A stretch of 6,140 nucleotides of DNA from an uncultured Comamonadaceae bacterium. GTDB lineage: Bacteria > Pseudomonadota > Gammaproteobacteria > Burkholderiales > Burkholderiaceae_C. Position numbers and translations under genes: made by a program. The notes under the pieces are model-generated. The model did no database searches. It was not told the DNA's origin and was given only the letters and a program-made list of their open reading frames with translations. Below, piece by piece: positions 1 to 6,121 of this stretch (positions are counted from its first letter, which is position 1; each line of letters opens with the position of its first letter). Location: the NCBI GenBank assembly GCA_937893415.1, contig CALBWZ010000146.1, positions 1 through 6,140 of the forward strand. The letters are read 5' to 3'.

Positions 1-537
1 CCTGCGCAGGCACTGGGCATTGATGTGGAGTTGCTGTGCCACGAGGCCTTGGTGTTGGTGCAGTCCAAGCAGGGCAACGCCGCAGCTGCGAGGGTTGACT
101 TGCGCGATGTGGCCAACACGCCGCTATTGATACCGAGTCGTCCCAACGCGTTGCGCATGCAGTTAGAGGCCGCACTCATGCGCTTGGGTTTGACGCCCAC
201 CATTGCGCTGGAGATTGACGGCGTGAGTGCCATTTTGGATTTGGTGGCCGACGGCGCTGGCGCGGCAGTGCTGGCTCGCCACGCTGTAACCAGCTCAGAC
301 AAAGCCAGCGCCTATACCGTGAGCGATATTTATGTGGCCAGTCGAAACGTGCAATCAGCTGCATCAGCCACAGCATCGCAGCCAGTCAAACGTGGCGAGA
401 CCCTCTCTGTGGCGGTGCACTTGGCGACCAGCCACAACCGCCCCGTGACGCCCACGCAGCAAGCCGCGGTGGCGCTGTTGCGCCGCGTGGTCCGTGAGGT
501 ACTGGGCAGCAACCAGTGGCAGCTTGCCACCCAATGA
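1..537 (+). CDS. LysR-type transcriptional regulator, C-terminal part (5'-truncated by window edge)
   Basis: This is the effector-binding part of a LysR-family transcription factor. The frame is open from base 1 and ends at TGA 535-537, leaving 178 residues; the N-terminal winged-helix DNA-binding domain lies outside the window. Family signs are the PLLIPSRP stretch (about residues 41-48 of the visible part), then LRMQLEAALMRLGL, an IDGVSAILDLVADGAGAAVL segment typical of the second effector subdomain, and a closing LATSHNRPVTPTQQAAVALL segment. The pattern resembles the Nac/CynR-like branch of the family. Such proteins are cytoplasmic and usually control a neighbouring, often divergent operon, which would lie left of this window. 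One oddity is that the stretch at residues 97-133 is Ala/Ser/Thr-rich and seems longer than usual. The effector and target genes cannot be deduced. The family call is firm; the subfamily is not. Confidence 0.9.
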   Translation, partial: PAQALGIDVELLCHEALVLVQSKQGNAAAARVDLRDVANTPLLIPSRPNALRMQLEAALMRLGLTPTIALEIDGVSAILDLVADGAGAAVLARHAVTSSDKASAYTVSDIYVASRNVQSAASATASQPVKRGETLSVAVHLATSHNRPVTPTQQAAVALLRRVVREVLGSNQWQLATQ

Positions 538-621
538 CCCAATGGTCTAATGTCCTGCACAATTCCGTACCACCGTATGTTTATTATTCTTTGTTGTTAG
601 ATTTTTTATTCAGTTGATGCC
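538..621. other. AT-rich intergenic gap before the YdjM-like gene
   Basis: This 84-base gap is clearly more AT-rich than the coding DNA on either side, especially from 576 to 613. It presumably carries the promoter of the hydrolase gene at 622. A TATTAT hexamer at 582-587 could be a -10 element, but I find no good -35 at 16-18 bases from it. There is no strong Shine-Dalgarno sequence before 622, no convincing terminator hairpin after the LysR gene, and no LexA-like CTGT-N8-ACAG box. Confidence 0.4.
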
Positions 622-1635
622 ATGGACTCAGTCACACAAATACTCTTAGGCGCATCTATCAGCGTTGCTGTTATGGGGCGGCGTACCGCCGTTTGGAAGG
701 CTGCCTTATGGGGCGGCGTGGCGGGCTTGTTGCCTGACCTTGACGTGCTGCTTGGCCATGGCGACCCTATTTTGGATATGGTGCGTCACCGGGGCGAAAC
801 GCATGCGCCGTTGTTGCTGCTGCTGTTTGCTGTTCCCATGGCTTGGATGGTGAGCGGTGTTCACCAGCAGCGAGAGCTGTTTGGCCGTTGGTGGTGGGCA
901 CTCATGTTGGCACTGGTCACCCACCCCTTGCTCGACTTGACCACCATTTACGGCACCCAAGTTTTGCAGCCATTCACCGATGAGGCCTATGGCTTGGGCA
1001 GCATGTTTATTGTTGATCCTGTGTACTCGCTGCCCCTGTTGTTTGGCGTGGTCGCGGCGTTGCGCGTGAAGAATGTGGCGCGCGCGTTGTCTATCAATGG
1101 CTGGGCGTTGGGTCTCAGTACTGTGTACTTGGTTTGGAGTGGTCTGTGCCAAGTCTGGGTGACGCAACACGCACGCGAGTCTTTACAAGCCCAAGGCCTG
1201 CCCAGCCAACAGCTGCTGGTGACGCCCGCACCGCTGAGCACTTTGCTGTGGCGCGTGGTGGCACTGGACGGCGCGCAGTTTCACGAGGGCTTTTATGCCT
1301 TGCTGGACGGTGGCAGGCCTGTGCGTTTTGTAGCCCATGCGAGTGGCTCGGCCCTGGCCACAGACAACGCCGATCACCCGCAGCTGCAGCGCGTGGCGCG
1401 TTTCACAGATGGTTTTTTTAAAGTGCAGCGTGAGGGCGCCAACCTGGTGCTCACTGACTTGCGCATGGGCCAAGAGCCCAGCTATGTGTTTTCGTTTGAC
1501 ATTGGCCCGCCTTTGCCAGCCGATGGCAGCTACCCGCCCGCGCAACAAAGAAGCCCACGCATGGACGTGGGGCAGGGCTTTCAGTGGCTGAGCCAGCGTA
1601 TTCAGGGACACGACGTTGCGCCGCCGGGCCAATAA
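622..1635 (+). CDS. YdjM-like inner-membrane metal-dependent hydrolase (DUF457/PF04307 family)
   Basis: This predicted membrane-embedded metal-dependent hydrolase has 337 residues and an unknown physiological substrate. The N-terminal half carries the family motifs in order: MDSVTQ at the start, PDLD at 38-41, HRGETH at 56-61, THPLLD at 100-105 and DPVYS at 132-136. The conserved His and Asp residues (D39, D41, H56, H61, H101, D105) are the likely metal ligands. Hydrophobic stretches near 62-80, 90-106, 127-147 and 159-180 suggest four or so membrane segments. Residues 181-337 form a less hydrophobic C-terminal domain that I cannot assign. The ATG at 622 is favoured because MDSVTQ is the canonical N-terminus of the family. 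E. coli YdjM is SOS-regulated and some databases call the family LexA-regulated, but no LexA box is visible here. The gene stands alone; the LysR gene 84 bases upstream gives no clear functional link. Confidence 0.9.
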   Translation: MDSVTQILLGASISVAVMGRRTAVWKAALWGGVAGLLPDLDVLLGHGDPILDMVRHRGETHAPLLLLLFAVPMAWMVSGVHQQRELFGRWWWALMLALVTHPLLDLTTIYGTQVLQPFTDEAYGLGSMFIVDPVYSLPLLFGVVAALRVKNVARALSINGWALGLSTVYLVWSGLCQVWVTQHARESLQAQGLPSQQLLVTPAPLSTLLWRVVALDGAQFHEGFYALLDGGRPVRFVAHASGSALATDNADHPQLQRVARFTDGFFKVQREGANLVLTDLRMGQEPSYVFSFDIGPPLPADGSYPPAQQRSPRMDVGQGFQWLSQRIQGHDVAPPGQ

Positions 1636-1698
1636 CGCTCAAACTGGGCGCTTGGCACGTTGTTGTTGCCGGTCTGCGCTGCATGGGGGCATTAATTT

Positions 1699-1713
1699 AT
1701 GTGCACAGCACAT
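1699..1713. repeat. Short perfect inverted repeat upstream of exoD-like gene
   Basis: ATGTGC at 1699-1704 is mirrored by GCACAT at 1708-1713 with a three-base ACA centre. The 6-bp arms and odd-spaced centre could be an operator half-site pair or a small RNA hairpin. There is no T run after it, so it is not a standard terminator. The match is short enough to occur by chance. Confidence 0.35.
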
Positions 1714-1750
1714 GGGTTTACATACGGTTTTACACCACAGAAAGTTCTAA

Positions 1751-1786
1751 ATGAGTTCCACAATGAGTTCACCAATGAGTGCCATT
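1751..1786 (+). repeat. Three 12-base tandem units beginning ATGAGT
   Basis: The units are ATGAGTTCCACA, ATGAGTTCACCA and ATGAGTGCCATT, in direct contact. The first two differ at two positions near their ends; the third is more diverged. A fourth related start, ATGAGCGCA, is the exoD-like initiation codon itself at 1801. This looks like slipped-strand duplication around a start codon. The strand given is that of the reading frame. Confidence 0.6.
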
Positions 1787-1804
1787 GAGAAAGGCAAGCC
1801 ATGA
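1751..1804 (+). CDS. Putative 17-codon leader ORF overlapping the exoD-like start (ATGA)
   Basis: An ATG at 1751 opens a 17-codon frame (MSSTMSSPMSAIEKGKP) that ends at TGA 1802-1804. Its stop shares the ATGA tetranucleotide with the ATG of the exoD-like gene at 1801, an arrangement typical of translational coupling. The first 36 bases are three 12-base units, each starting with ATGAGT (1751, 1763, 1775), so all three ATGs are in frame with each other but not with exoD. A weak AGAAAG lies six bases before 1751. The peptide resembles nothing I recognise. It could be a regulatory leader, an expanded repeat around the start site, or a chance frame. Without homologues its reality is uncertain. 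Confidence 0.35.
   Translation: MSSTMSSPMSAIEKGKP
1789..1794 (+). promoter_or_regulatory. Ribosome binding site of the exoD-like gene
   Basis: GAAAGG lies six bases before the ATG at 1801, which is good Shine-Dalgarno spacing. It supports 1801 as the start of the exoD-like gene rather than any upstream ATG. It also sits inside the leader ORF, so ribosomes translating the leader would pass over it. Confidence 0.6.
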
Positions 1805-2430
1805 GCGCAGCGTTGGCTCAACGCCTGCGCCACGCGGCTGATGCACACCGCGAGGGCAGGTCGCACGTACGTGAGCTGGACTTTGCCGCGCTGTTGACGC
1901 TGCACGGCGACGCCTCGCTTGCCGTTCTATTGCTGCTGATGGCGTTGGTATGCGCGCTGCCCATAGTGGGTTCGGGCACGCTGTTGAGTGTGGGCATTTG
2001 CGTTGCAGCGTGGGCGTGGGCACGGGGCAACGACTCACCCACACTGCCCAAGCGCGTGGGCCGCATCAAGCTGAGCGAGAAGTGGACTGGCCACAGCTTG
2101 GAAGGCCTGGCCATGATGTATGAGCAATGCAACCTGTGGATGCGCCCGCGCTTGTCGCTGTGGTCGCACCCGCGCACCCGCGCTGTGTGGGGCCTGTGGA
2201 TTGCGTTGATGGCCTTTGTGATTTTTTTGCCGCTGCCCTTTGGCAACGTGCTGCCTAGCGTGAGCCTGATCTTGCTCAGCCTAGGCTGGATGTCGCGCGA
2301 CGGTTTGGTTCTGATGCTCGGTATTTTTTTCGGCGTTGTCGCCATGGCTTATGGCGTGGTGCTGTGGCAAGTGGTTGTGTTCGGCCTCACGAATATGTGG
2401 AATTTATTGGCTGGGGGGCTGGCCCTGTGA
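1801..2430 (+). CDS. ExoD-family membrane protein (exopolysaccharide synthesis, PF06055)
   Basis: This 209-residue integral membrane protein belongs to the family named after rhizobial ExoD, which affects exopolysaccharide production and alkali tolerance; its biochemical activity is not established. A soluble, charged N-terminus (1-35) precedes hydrophobic stretches at about 38-56, 58-74, 128-146, 148-163 and 168-198. The family signature is the LPLPFGNVLPSVSLILLSLG segment at 143-162, followed by an RDG at 166-168. The length is normal for the family. The ATG at 1801 has a good Shine-Dalgarno sequence and overlaps the stop of a short leader frame. No polysaccharide genes lie nearby, so a role in exopolysaccharide is not supported by context. 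Its last 27 bases overlap the end of the convergent dehydrogenase gene. Confidence 0.87.
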   Translation: MSAALAQRLRHAADAHREGRSHVRELDFAALLTLHGDASLAVLLLLMALVCALPIVGSGTLLSVGICVAAWAWARGNDSPTLPKRVGRIKLSEKWTGHSLEGLAMMYEQCNLWMRPRLSLWSHPRTRAVWGLWIALMAFVIFLPLPFGNVLPSVSLILLSLGWMSRDGLVLMLGIFFGVVAMAYGVVLWQVVVFGLTNMWNLLAGGLAL

Positions 2431-3324
2431 GCGCGCAGCAATAAGGGCATCGGCGTAGGCTTGCCAAGGCGCGTCTTTGTCGAGGTGGGCAAACACACCG
2501 TCTTGCTTGGCGTCGGCCATCCACTGTTGTTTGTCGGCAATGGCGCTGGCCATGGTGGATTCAAATCCAGCCTCGTTAACGGTAACGCCAGACTCGCGCA
2601 TTTCTTCAGCGCGGCGCTGCCCGTGTTGGGCCACCCGGCTGAAAAAATAGCGCCCTTGCGCTGTCCAGTCAATGCCAGGGAAGGTTTGCGCCAGTGTCGG
2701 TAGCACATGGTCTTCCACACCATAGCTGCGCGCTGCGGTGTAGCTTTCTATGACCAACGCCTCCAAGCCTTTAACCATGATGGAGCGGCACATTTTGATG
2801 GCGCTTGCCACGCCTAAGGCGTCGCTTACCACCGTGGCTTGACAGCCCCACGCTGCGAGCGTGTCACACAAGGCTTGAGCGTGTGCGCCGCCCAAGAGCA
2901 TGGGCACTGCAATGCCGTGAGGCGGCACCGAGGTCATGACACCGGCCTCTACGTAATGGGCGCCTGCAGCTTCAATGATGTCTGCACAGGCTTGTTTGGT
3001 GCCGGGAGAGGCCGAGTTCAAGTCCAGGTACACGCTGCCAGGGCTTATATGCGCTGCGCAGCCTTGTGCAGCCGCCAGCGTGTTGGCTGCCGTGACGGCA
3101 CTGATGAGCAGTTGCGCACCTTGGCACAGGTGAGCGGCGCTGCTGGCCACGTTCACGTGCGCTGCTTGTGCATGGCTGTGCATGGCAGGGCTGCTGGGCA
3201 GCAATTTGTCCCACGCTGAAACGCGCAGGCCTTGTGCCGCCAGTGCGTGGCCAAATATGGCGCCGACTTCGCCAAAGCCCAGCAAGCCAACGGTTGTTAT
3301 AGGTGTCATTAAAGGTGTGGTCAT
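2404..3324 (-). CDS. NAD-binding dehydrogenase of the 3-hydroxyisobutyrate dehydrogenase superfamily, DUF1932 type
   Basis: This predicted cytoplasmic oxidoreductase has 306 residues and probably acts on a beta-hydroxyacid. The N-terminal Rossmann domain begins with TVGLLGFGEVG (11-21), giving the GxGxxG dinucleotide loop. Asp39 at the end of the second strand suggests NAD rather than NADP. DLNSASPGTK (101-110) and VEAGVMTSVPP (125-135) match the substrate-loop positions of the superfamily. K177 in SAIKMCRS is the likely catalytic lysine. Residues of about 195-267 look like the all-helical DUF1932 domain instead of the usual NAD_binding_11 domain. The true substrate is unknown. The start at 3324 has a weak ribosome site; a second Met at codon 6 (ATG complement at 3307-3309) is an alternative. 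The gene is divergent from the kinase across 51 bases and overlaps the ExoD-family gene by 27 bases at its 3' end. Confidence 0.87.
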   Translation of the reverse strand: MTTPLMTPITTVGLLGFGEVGAIFGHALAAQGLRVSAWDKLLPSSPAMHSHAQAAHVNVASSAAHLCQGAQLLISAVTAANTLAAAQGCAAHISPGSVYLDLNSASPGTKQACADIIEAAGAHYVEAGVMTSVPPHGIAVPMLLGGAHAQALCDTLAAWGCQATVVSDALGVASAIKMCRSIMVKGLEALVIESYTAARSYGVEDHVLPTLAQTFPGIDWTAQGRYFFSRVAQHGQRRAEEMRESGVTVNEAGFESTMASAIADKQQWMADAKQDGVFAHLDKDAPWQAYADALIAARSQGQPPSQ

Positions 3325-3375
3325 GGTGCTGGTTAAACTATAGCGCTGTTCAAAAATTACCCCCTATTGTTACCA
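3325..3375. promoter_or_regulatory. Divergent promoter interval between dehydrogenase and kinase
   Basis: These 51 bases must hold the promoters of both divergent genes unless they start inside the coding regions. The stretch is AT-richer than its flanks. TATAGT on the minus strand (3342-3337) could be a -10 for the dehydrogenase, and TATTGT (3365-3370) a weak -10 facing the kinase, but neither has a good -35. An imperfect inverted pair, TGGTTAAAC at 3330-3338 and TTGTTACCA at 3367-3375, flanks the interval. There is no Shine-Dalgarno sequence before 3376, so the kinase transcript may have a very short leader. Confidence 0.4.
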
Positions 3376-4365
3376 ATGTCTAAATACGATTTGTACGCCA
3401 TCGGCAATGCGCTAGTTGATTCTGAGTTTGAAGTGACCGATGACAAGCTCATCGCCATGGGTGTGCTCAAGCGTCACATGACCTTGGTAGACGCCGACCA
3501 GCGCCAAGCGCTGCGCGACCAGTTGACTGACTTGACGCCGCGCACAAGCGGTGGCGGTTCGGCAGGCAACACCGTGGTGGCATTGGCGCAATTGGGTGGC
3601 AAGGCTTTTTATAGTTGCCGCGTGGGTGACGATGAGTTGGGGCAGTTTTATGCCGCCGACCTCAAAGGCCATGGCGTGACATCTAACTTAGAGAGTGGCT
3701 TGATTGCAGGTGCGCCCACTGGCAACTGCACGGTGATGGTGACACCAGACGCTGAGCGCAGCATGTGCACCTATTTGGGTACAACCGCTGAATTAGACCG
3801 TGATGCCTTGGATGCGCAGGCCATTGCGCAGAGCCAGTTGTATTACATGGAGGGCTACTTGGCCGCCTCACCCACAGGCTTACAGGCTGCGTTGGCTGGC
3901 AAAGCCGTGGCGAAAGAGGCGGGTGTGGCCTTGGCGCTGACACTCAGTGACATGAGCATGATTAACTTTTGCCGCGATGGCCTAGACGCCATGCTGGATG
4001 GCGGCGTGGACTATCTCTTTTGCAACGAAGAAGAGGCCCAGATGTGGTGCGACACCACTGACATTGACGCTGTATGTGTGCACCTCAGCACACTTGCCAC
4101 CACCGTCTGCCTGACCCGTGGCCCCACAGGTTGCATGCTGCTGGAAGGCTCAAGCGTGACCGAAGTAGCCGGTGTGCCAGTGAAGGCCTTGGACACCAAC
4201 GGTGCTGGCGACATGTTTGCTGGTGCGTTTTTATACGCAGTGTCACAAGGACACACCAAGGTGCAAGCCGCCACACTGGCCAACACCTGCGCCTCGTTGG
4301 TGGTGGGGCAGTATGGCAACCGCCTTGAGACATCTCAGCTCAAAGCCGCTGTTGCTGGTCTGTGA
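3376..4365 (+). CDS. PfkB-family carbohydrate kinase, adenosine kinase-like
   Basis: This 329-residue cytoplasmic ribokinase-fold enzyme would phosphorylate a nucleoside or sugar hydroxyl with ATP; adenosine to AMP salvage is the best guess. The N-terminus YDLYAIGNALVD (4-15) is the standard first strand. GGGSAGNT (59-66) is PfkB signature 1, in the form seen in adenosine-kinase-like members. NEEEA (217-221) is the NxxE-type motif for Mg-phosphate contacts. DTNGAGDMFAGAF (273-285) is signature 2, with D279 the catalytic base and GAG the anion hole. The start at 3376 (MSKYDL) fits the family; a TTG three codons upstream is possible but unlikely. The length is normal and all key residues are present. 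It ends 26 bases from the convergent umuC with no clear terminator hairpin between. Substrate specificity cannot be settled by eye; related PfkB kinases act on ribose, fructose or inosine. Confidence 0.92.
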   Translation: MSKYDLYAIGNALVDSEFEVTDDKLIAMGVLKRHMTLVDADQRQALRDQLTDLTPRTSGGGSAGNTVVALAQLGGKAFYSCRVGDDELGQFYAADLKGHGVTSNLESGLIAGAPTGNCTVMVTPDAERSMCTYLGTTAELDRDALDAQAIAQSQLYYMEGYLAASPTGLQAALAGKAVAKEAGVALALTLSDMSMINFCRDGLDAMLDGGVDYLFCNEEEAQMWCDTTDIDAVCVHLSTLATTVCLTRGPTGCMLLEGSSVTEVAGVPVKALDTNGAGDMFAGAFLYAVSQGHTKVQAATLANTCASLVVGQYGNRLETSQLKAAVAGL

Positions 4366-4391
4366 GTTTGTAAGCTTGGCCGCGTGAAGGC
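4366..4391. other. 26-base convergent gap between kinase and umuC
   Basis: The two genes meet tail to tail with only 26 bases between stop codons. I see an imperfect pairing of AGCTT with AAGGCT and of TGAG with CTCA across the gap, but no stable GC-rich stem and no T run on either strand. Transcription from each side probably reads into the other gene or ends by a Rho-dependent route; that is an inference. Confidence 0.35.
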
Positions 4392-5678
4392 TCAGTACAC
4401 CTTGGGCAGCTCGTCCCAGCGCGTGGTGTAGCGCGGTGAGCGGTTGTCGCACCGTGCGCTCCAGCGCTGTTGGGTACCACTGGCGCTTGCGCGAATGGTG
4501 TCGCGGCCAAATGCCACATTGATAGCATCCATCATCGCCATGAGTTTGCCGGATTTTTCCCGCTGCACAAGGTTGTCAAACAGCATGGCTTGTCTGGCAT
4601 GTTGGTCACGCAGCAGCAGCAACATGACACCCGCTTTTTTGTATTCGTAGCCTGCGCGGTAAATGGCAGCCAAGCCTTGAGAGGCTGCACGCGTCAGCGC
4701 CAGCGTGTCGCTTGTGGCGTCGGGCAGTGCCACCGTTATGGCGGCGTTGTATTGGTCTTGATTCTCCTTAAACTGGTTGGTTCGAATGGAGACATGCACA
4801 GCACCTGCTTCGCTGCGTTGTTCGCGCAGCTTGACCGCCGCACGCGCCACGTAAGTGGCCACAGCCTCATGCAACTCTTGCAATGACTCAACGGGTGCGC
4901 CAAAACTGCGCGACGACATAATTTGTTGCTTGGGCTGCACCACGTCCTCTAAGGCCAAGCAAGACACGCCGCGCAGCTCATTGCAGGTGCGCTGCATGAC
5001 CACGCCGAAGTGCGTGCGCATGTGTTGCGGCGAGGCATTGCGCAGGTCCAAGACGCTGTGAATGTGCATGGCACCGAGGCGTTTGGCCAAGCGAGAGCCG
5101 ACGCCCCACACCTCGCCCACTTCAATGCCTTGCATCCACTCGAGGCGCTGCGCCTTGGGCAGGGCGTGAAGATCACATACGCCGTCGAATACGGCGTTCT
5201 TTTTGGCCAAGTGGTTGGCAAATTTTGCCAAGGTTTTAGTAGGTCCAATGCCGACGCACACGGGCAAGCCCGTCCACTGCTTGATGCGCTGTTTCATGGC
5301 GTGGCCCATGGCGACGCCACCGCTGTACAGGTGAGCCACTGTCTCTATGCGCACAAAGGACTCGTCAATGCTGTACACCTCTAAGTCTGGCGAGAACGCT
5401 TGCAGTATGCGCACCACCCGGCTGCTCAGATCGCCATACAGCGTGTAATTGGAGGAGTAGGCTTGAATGCCGTGCTCACGCGCCAAGTCTTGCATCTTGA
5501 ACCACGGTGTACCCATCTTCACGCCAAGTGCCTTGACTTCGTTGCTGCGCGCTACGGCGCAGCCATCGTTGTTGGACAGCACCACCATGGGTACGCCTTC
5601 CAGCCTAGGGTTGAAGACGCGCTCACAAGAGACGTAGAAGTTGTTGACATCAACCAGCGCAAATTGCGGTGCCGCCAT
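4392..5678 (-). CDS. umuC: UmuC, catalytic subunit of DNA polymerase V (Y-family translesion polymerase)
   Basis: This full-length 428-residue Y-family polymerase copies past damaged bases and works with processed UmuD. The catalytic acidic residues are intact: D10 in LVDVNNFY, and D105/E106 in VYSIDES. The steric-gate-region [11 protein letters not shown] (12-22) and the fingers/palm segment [11 protein letters not shown] (35-45) are typical. [18 protein letters not shown] (138-155) leads to a helix-hairpin-helix region (about 184-215, [13 protein letters not shown]). The little-finger domain follows, then QAMLFD at 363-368, a good beta-clamp binding motif. The C-terminus [15 protein letters not shown] (414-428) matches the DUF4113 domain found at UmuC ends. 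The ATG at 5678 is preceded by AAGGG nine bases upstream. It is the downstream gene of the umuDC operon; SOS control would act through the promoter before umuD, outside the window. Confidence 0.97.
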   Translation of the reverse strand: MAAPQFALVDVNNFYVSCERVFNPRLEGVPMVVLSNNDGCAVARSNEVKALGVKMGTPWFKMQDLAREHGIQAYSSNYTLYGDLSSRVVRILQAFSPDLEVYSIDESFVRIETVAHLYSGGVAMGHAMKQRIKQWTGLPVCVGIGPTKTLAKFANHLAKKNAVFDGVCDLHALPKAQRLEWMQGIEVGEVWGVGSRLAKRLGAMHIHSVLDLRNASPQHMRTHFGVVMQRTCNELRGVSCLALEDVVQPKQQIMSSRSFGAPVESLQELHEAVATYVARAAVKLREQRSEAGAVHVSIRTNQFKENQDQYNAAITVALPDATSDTLALTRAASQGLAAIYRAGYEYKKAGVMLLLLRDQHARQAMLFDNLVQREKSGKLMAMMDAINVAFGRDTIRASASGTQQRWSARCDNRSPRYTTRWDELPKVY

Positions 5679-6121
5679 GTGGGTTTACCCTTGGCGTTGT
5701 AGCGCCTAACCATGCCAACGACCACGCCCCACACCACCAACTCGTTGCCGTCACGAAACACAATTGGGCTATAGGCAGGGTTTTCTGCGCGCAGCTCAAC
5801 CCGAGGTGGGCGTTTGTACAAGCGTTTGAGTGTGTACTCGCTGTCTACAACGGCCACCACGATGTCGCCGTGCTTGGGTGTGCGTGCGCGGTCTACAACG
5901 ACTTTGTCGTCGGCCTCTATGCTGGCGCCAATCATGGAGTCACCTTTGACGGTGAATAGGAATGTGGCGGGCTTGTTGCGCACGAGGTAGTCGTTGAGGT
6001 CTAAGCCGTCCTCCATGTAATCGGTTGCAGGCGAGGGAAAGCCTGCACTGATGCGGTGTGTCAGCAGTCGCATGTCGAGCGCTGTGGGCTCTAGTGCAAC
6101 GTCTAGTGGGGTTTGCGCCAA
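5552..6121 (-). CDS. umuD: UmuD, self-cleaving accessory subunit of DNA polymerase V; frame runs on into umuC
   Basis: This LexA/UmuD-type S24 protein cleaves itself when activated by RecA filaments, and the shortened form joins UmuC. Counting from a TTG at 6121, the cleavage site is A26-G27 in ISAGFPSP, the catalytic serine is S62 in GDSM, and the lysine is K99 in YTLKRL. The spacing matches E. coli UmuD (S60, K97). Homology ends near [13 protein letters not shown] (133-145). The frame then continues for 44 residues, 42 of them coded by umuC bases in another frame, to a stop at 5552. One added G in the GGG at 5690-5688 would place TAA at 5687-5685 and give a normal 145-residue protein. The start is unresolved: the frame is open to the right edge, an ATG lies at 6073, and no LexA box is visible. 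Confidence 0.92.
   Translation of the reverse strand: MAQTPLDVALEPTALDMRLLTHRISAGFPSPATDYMEDGLDLNDYLVRNKPATFLFTVKGDSMIGASIEADDKVVVDRARTPKHGDIVVAVVDSEYTLKRLYKRPPRVELRAENPAYSPIVFRDGNELVVWGVVVGMVRRYNAKGKPTWRHRNLRWLMSTTSTSLVSASSTLGWKAYPWWCCPTTMAAP
5688..5692 (-). promoter_or_regulatory. Ribosome binding site of umuC
   Basis: AAGGG on the minus strand lies nine bases before the umuC ATG. It falls within the last homologous codons of umuD, so umuC translation is probably coupled to that of umuD. The same GGG is the run whose length decides where umuD stops. Confidence 0.5.

Larger units (their letters stand above)
1636..1800. other. Intergenic interval between the hydrolase and exoD-like genes
   Basis: This 165-base stretch holds no conventional gene. 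It contains a short perfect palindrome (1699-1713), two TTTACA hexamers (1717-1722 and 1729-1734) that resemble -35 elements but lack a good -10, and a 17-codon leader ORF starting at 1751. No GC-rich hairpin followed by a T run marks the end of the upstream gene. Confidence 0.5.

Noticed and set aside
811..828. Run of TTG/CTG codons as a microsatellite
   Set aside because: It is simply a leucine run in a membrane segment and is not exact enough or long enough to call a simple-sequence repeat.
706..1170. A 154-codon open frame on the minus strand across the hydrolase gene, rich in Gln and His
   Set aside because: It lies fully opposite a gene with clear family motifs. Its composition is what antisense reading of Leu/Trp-rich GC-rich codons gives, and it has no recognisable motif.
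538..1635. SOS link between the YdjM-like gene and umuDC, since E. coli ydjM is LexA-controlled
   Set aside because: No CTGT-N8-ACAG box is present before 622, and the two loci are about 3 kb apart with unrelated genes between, so proximity looks accidental.
3367..3375. TTG at 3367 as the start of the PfkB kinase
   Set aside because: It adds only MLP before MSKYDL. The family normally starts just before the first strand, so the ATG at 3376 is the better choice.
4366..4391. Possible bidirectional terminator between kinase and umuC
   Set aside because: The only pairings are short and bulged, with no GC-rich stem and no T run on either strand.
4470..4886. A 138-codon plus-strand open frame inside umuC
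   Set aside because: It is antisense to the little-finger and C-terminal part of a complete UmuC; it has no domain likeness and no ribosome site of note.
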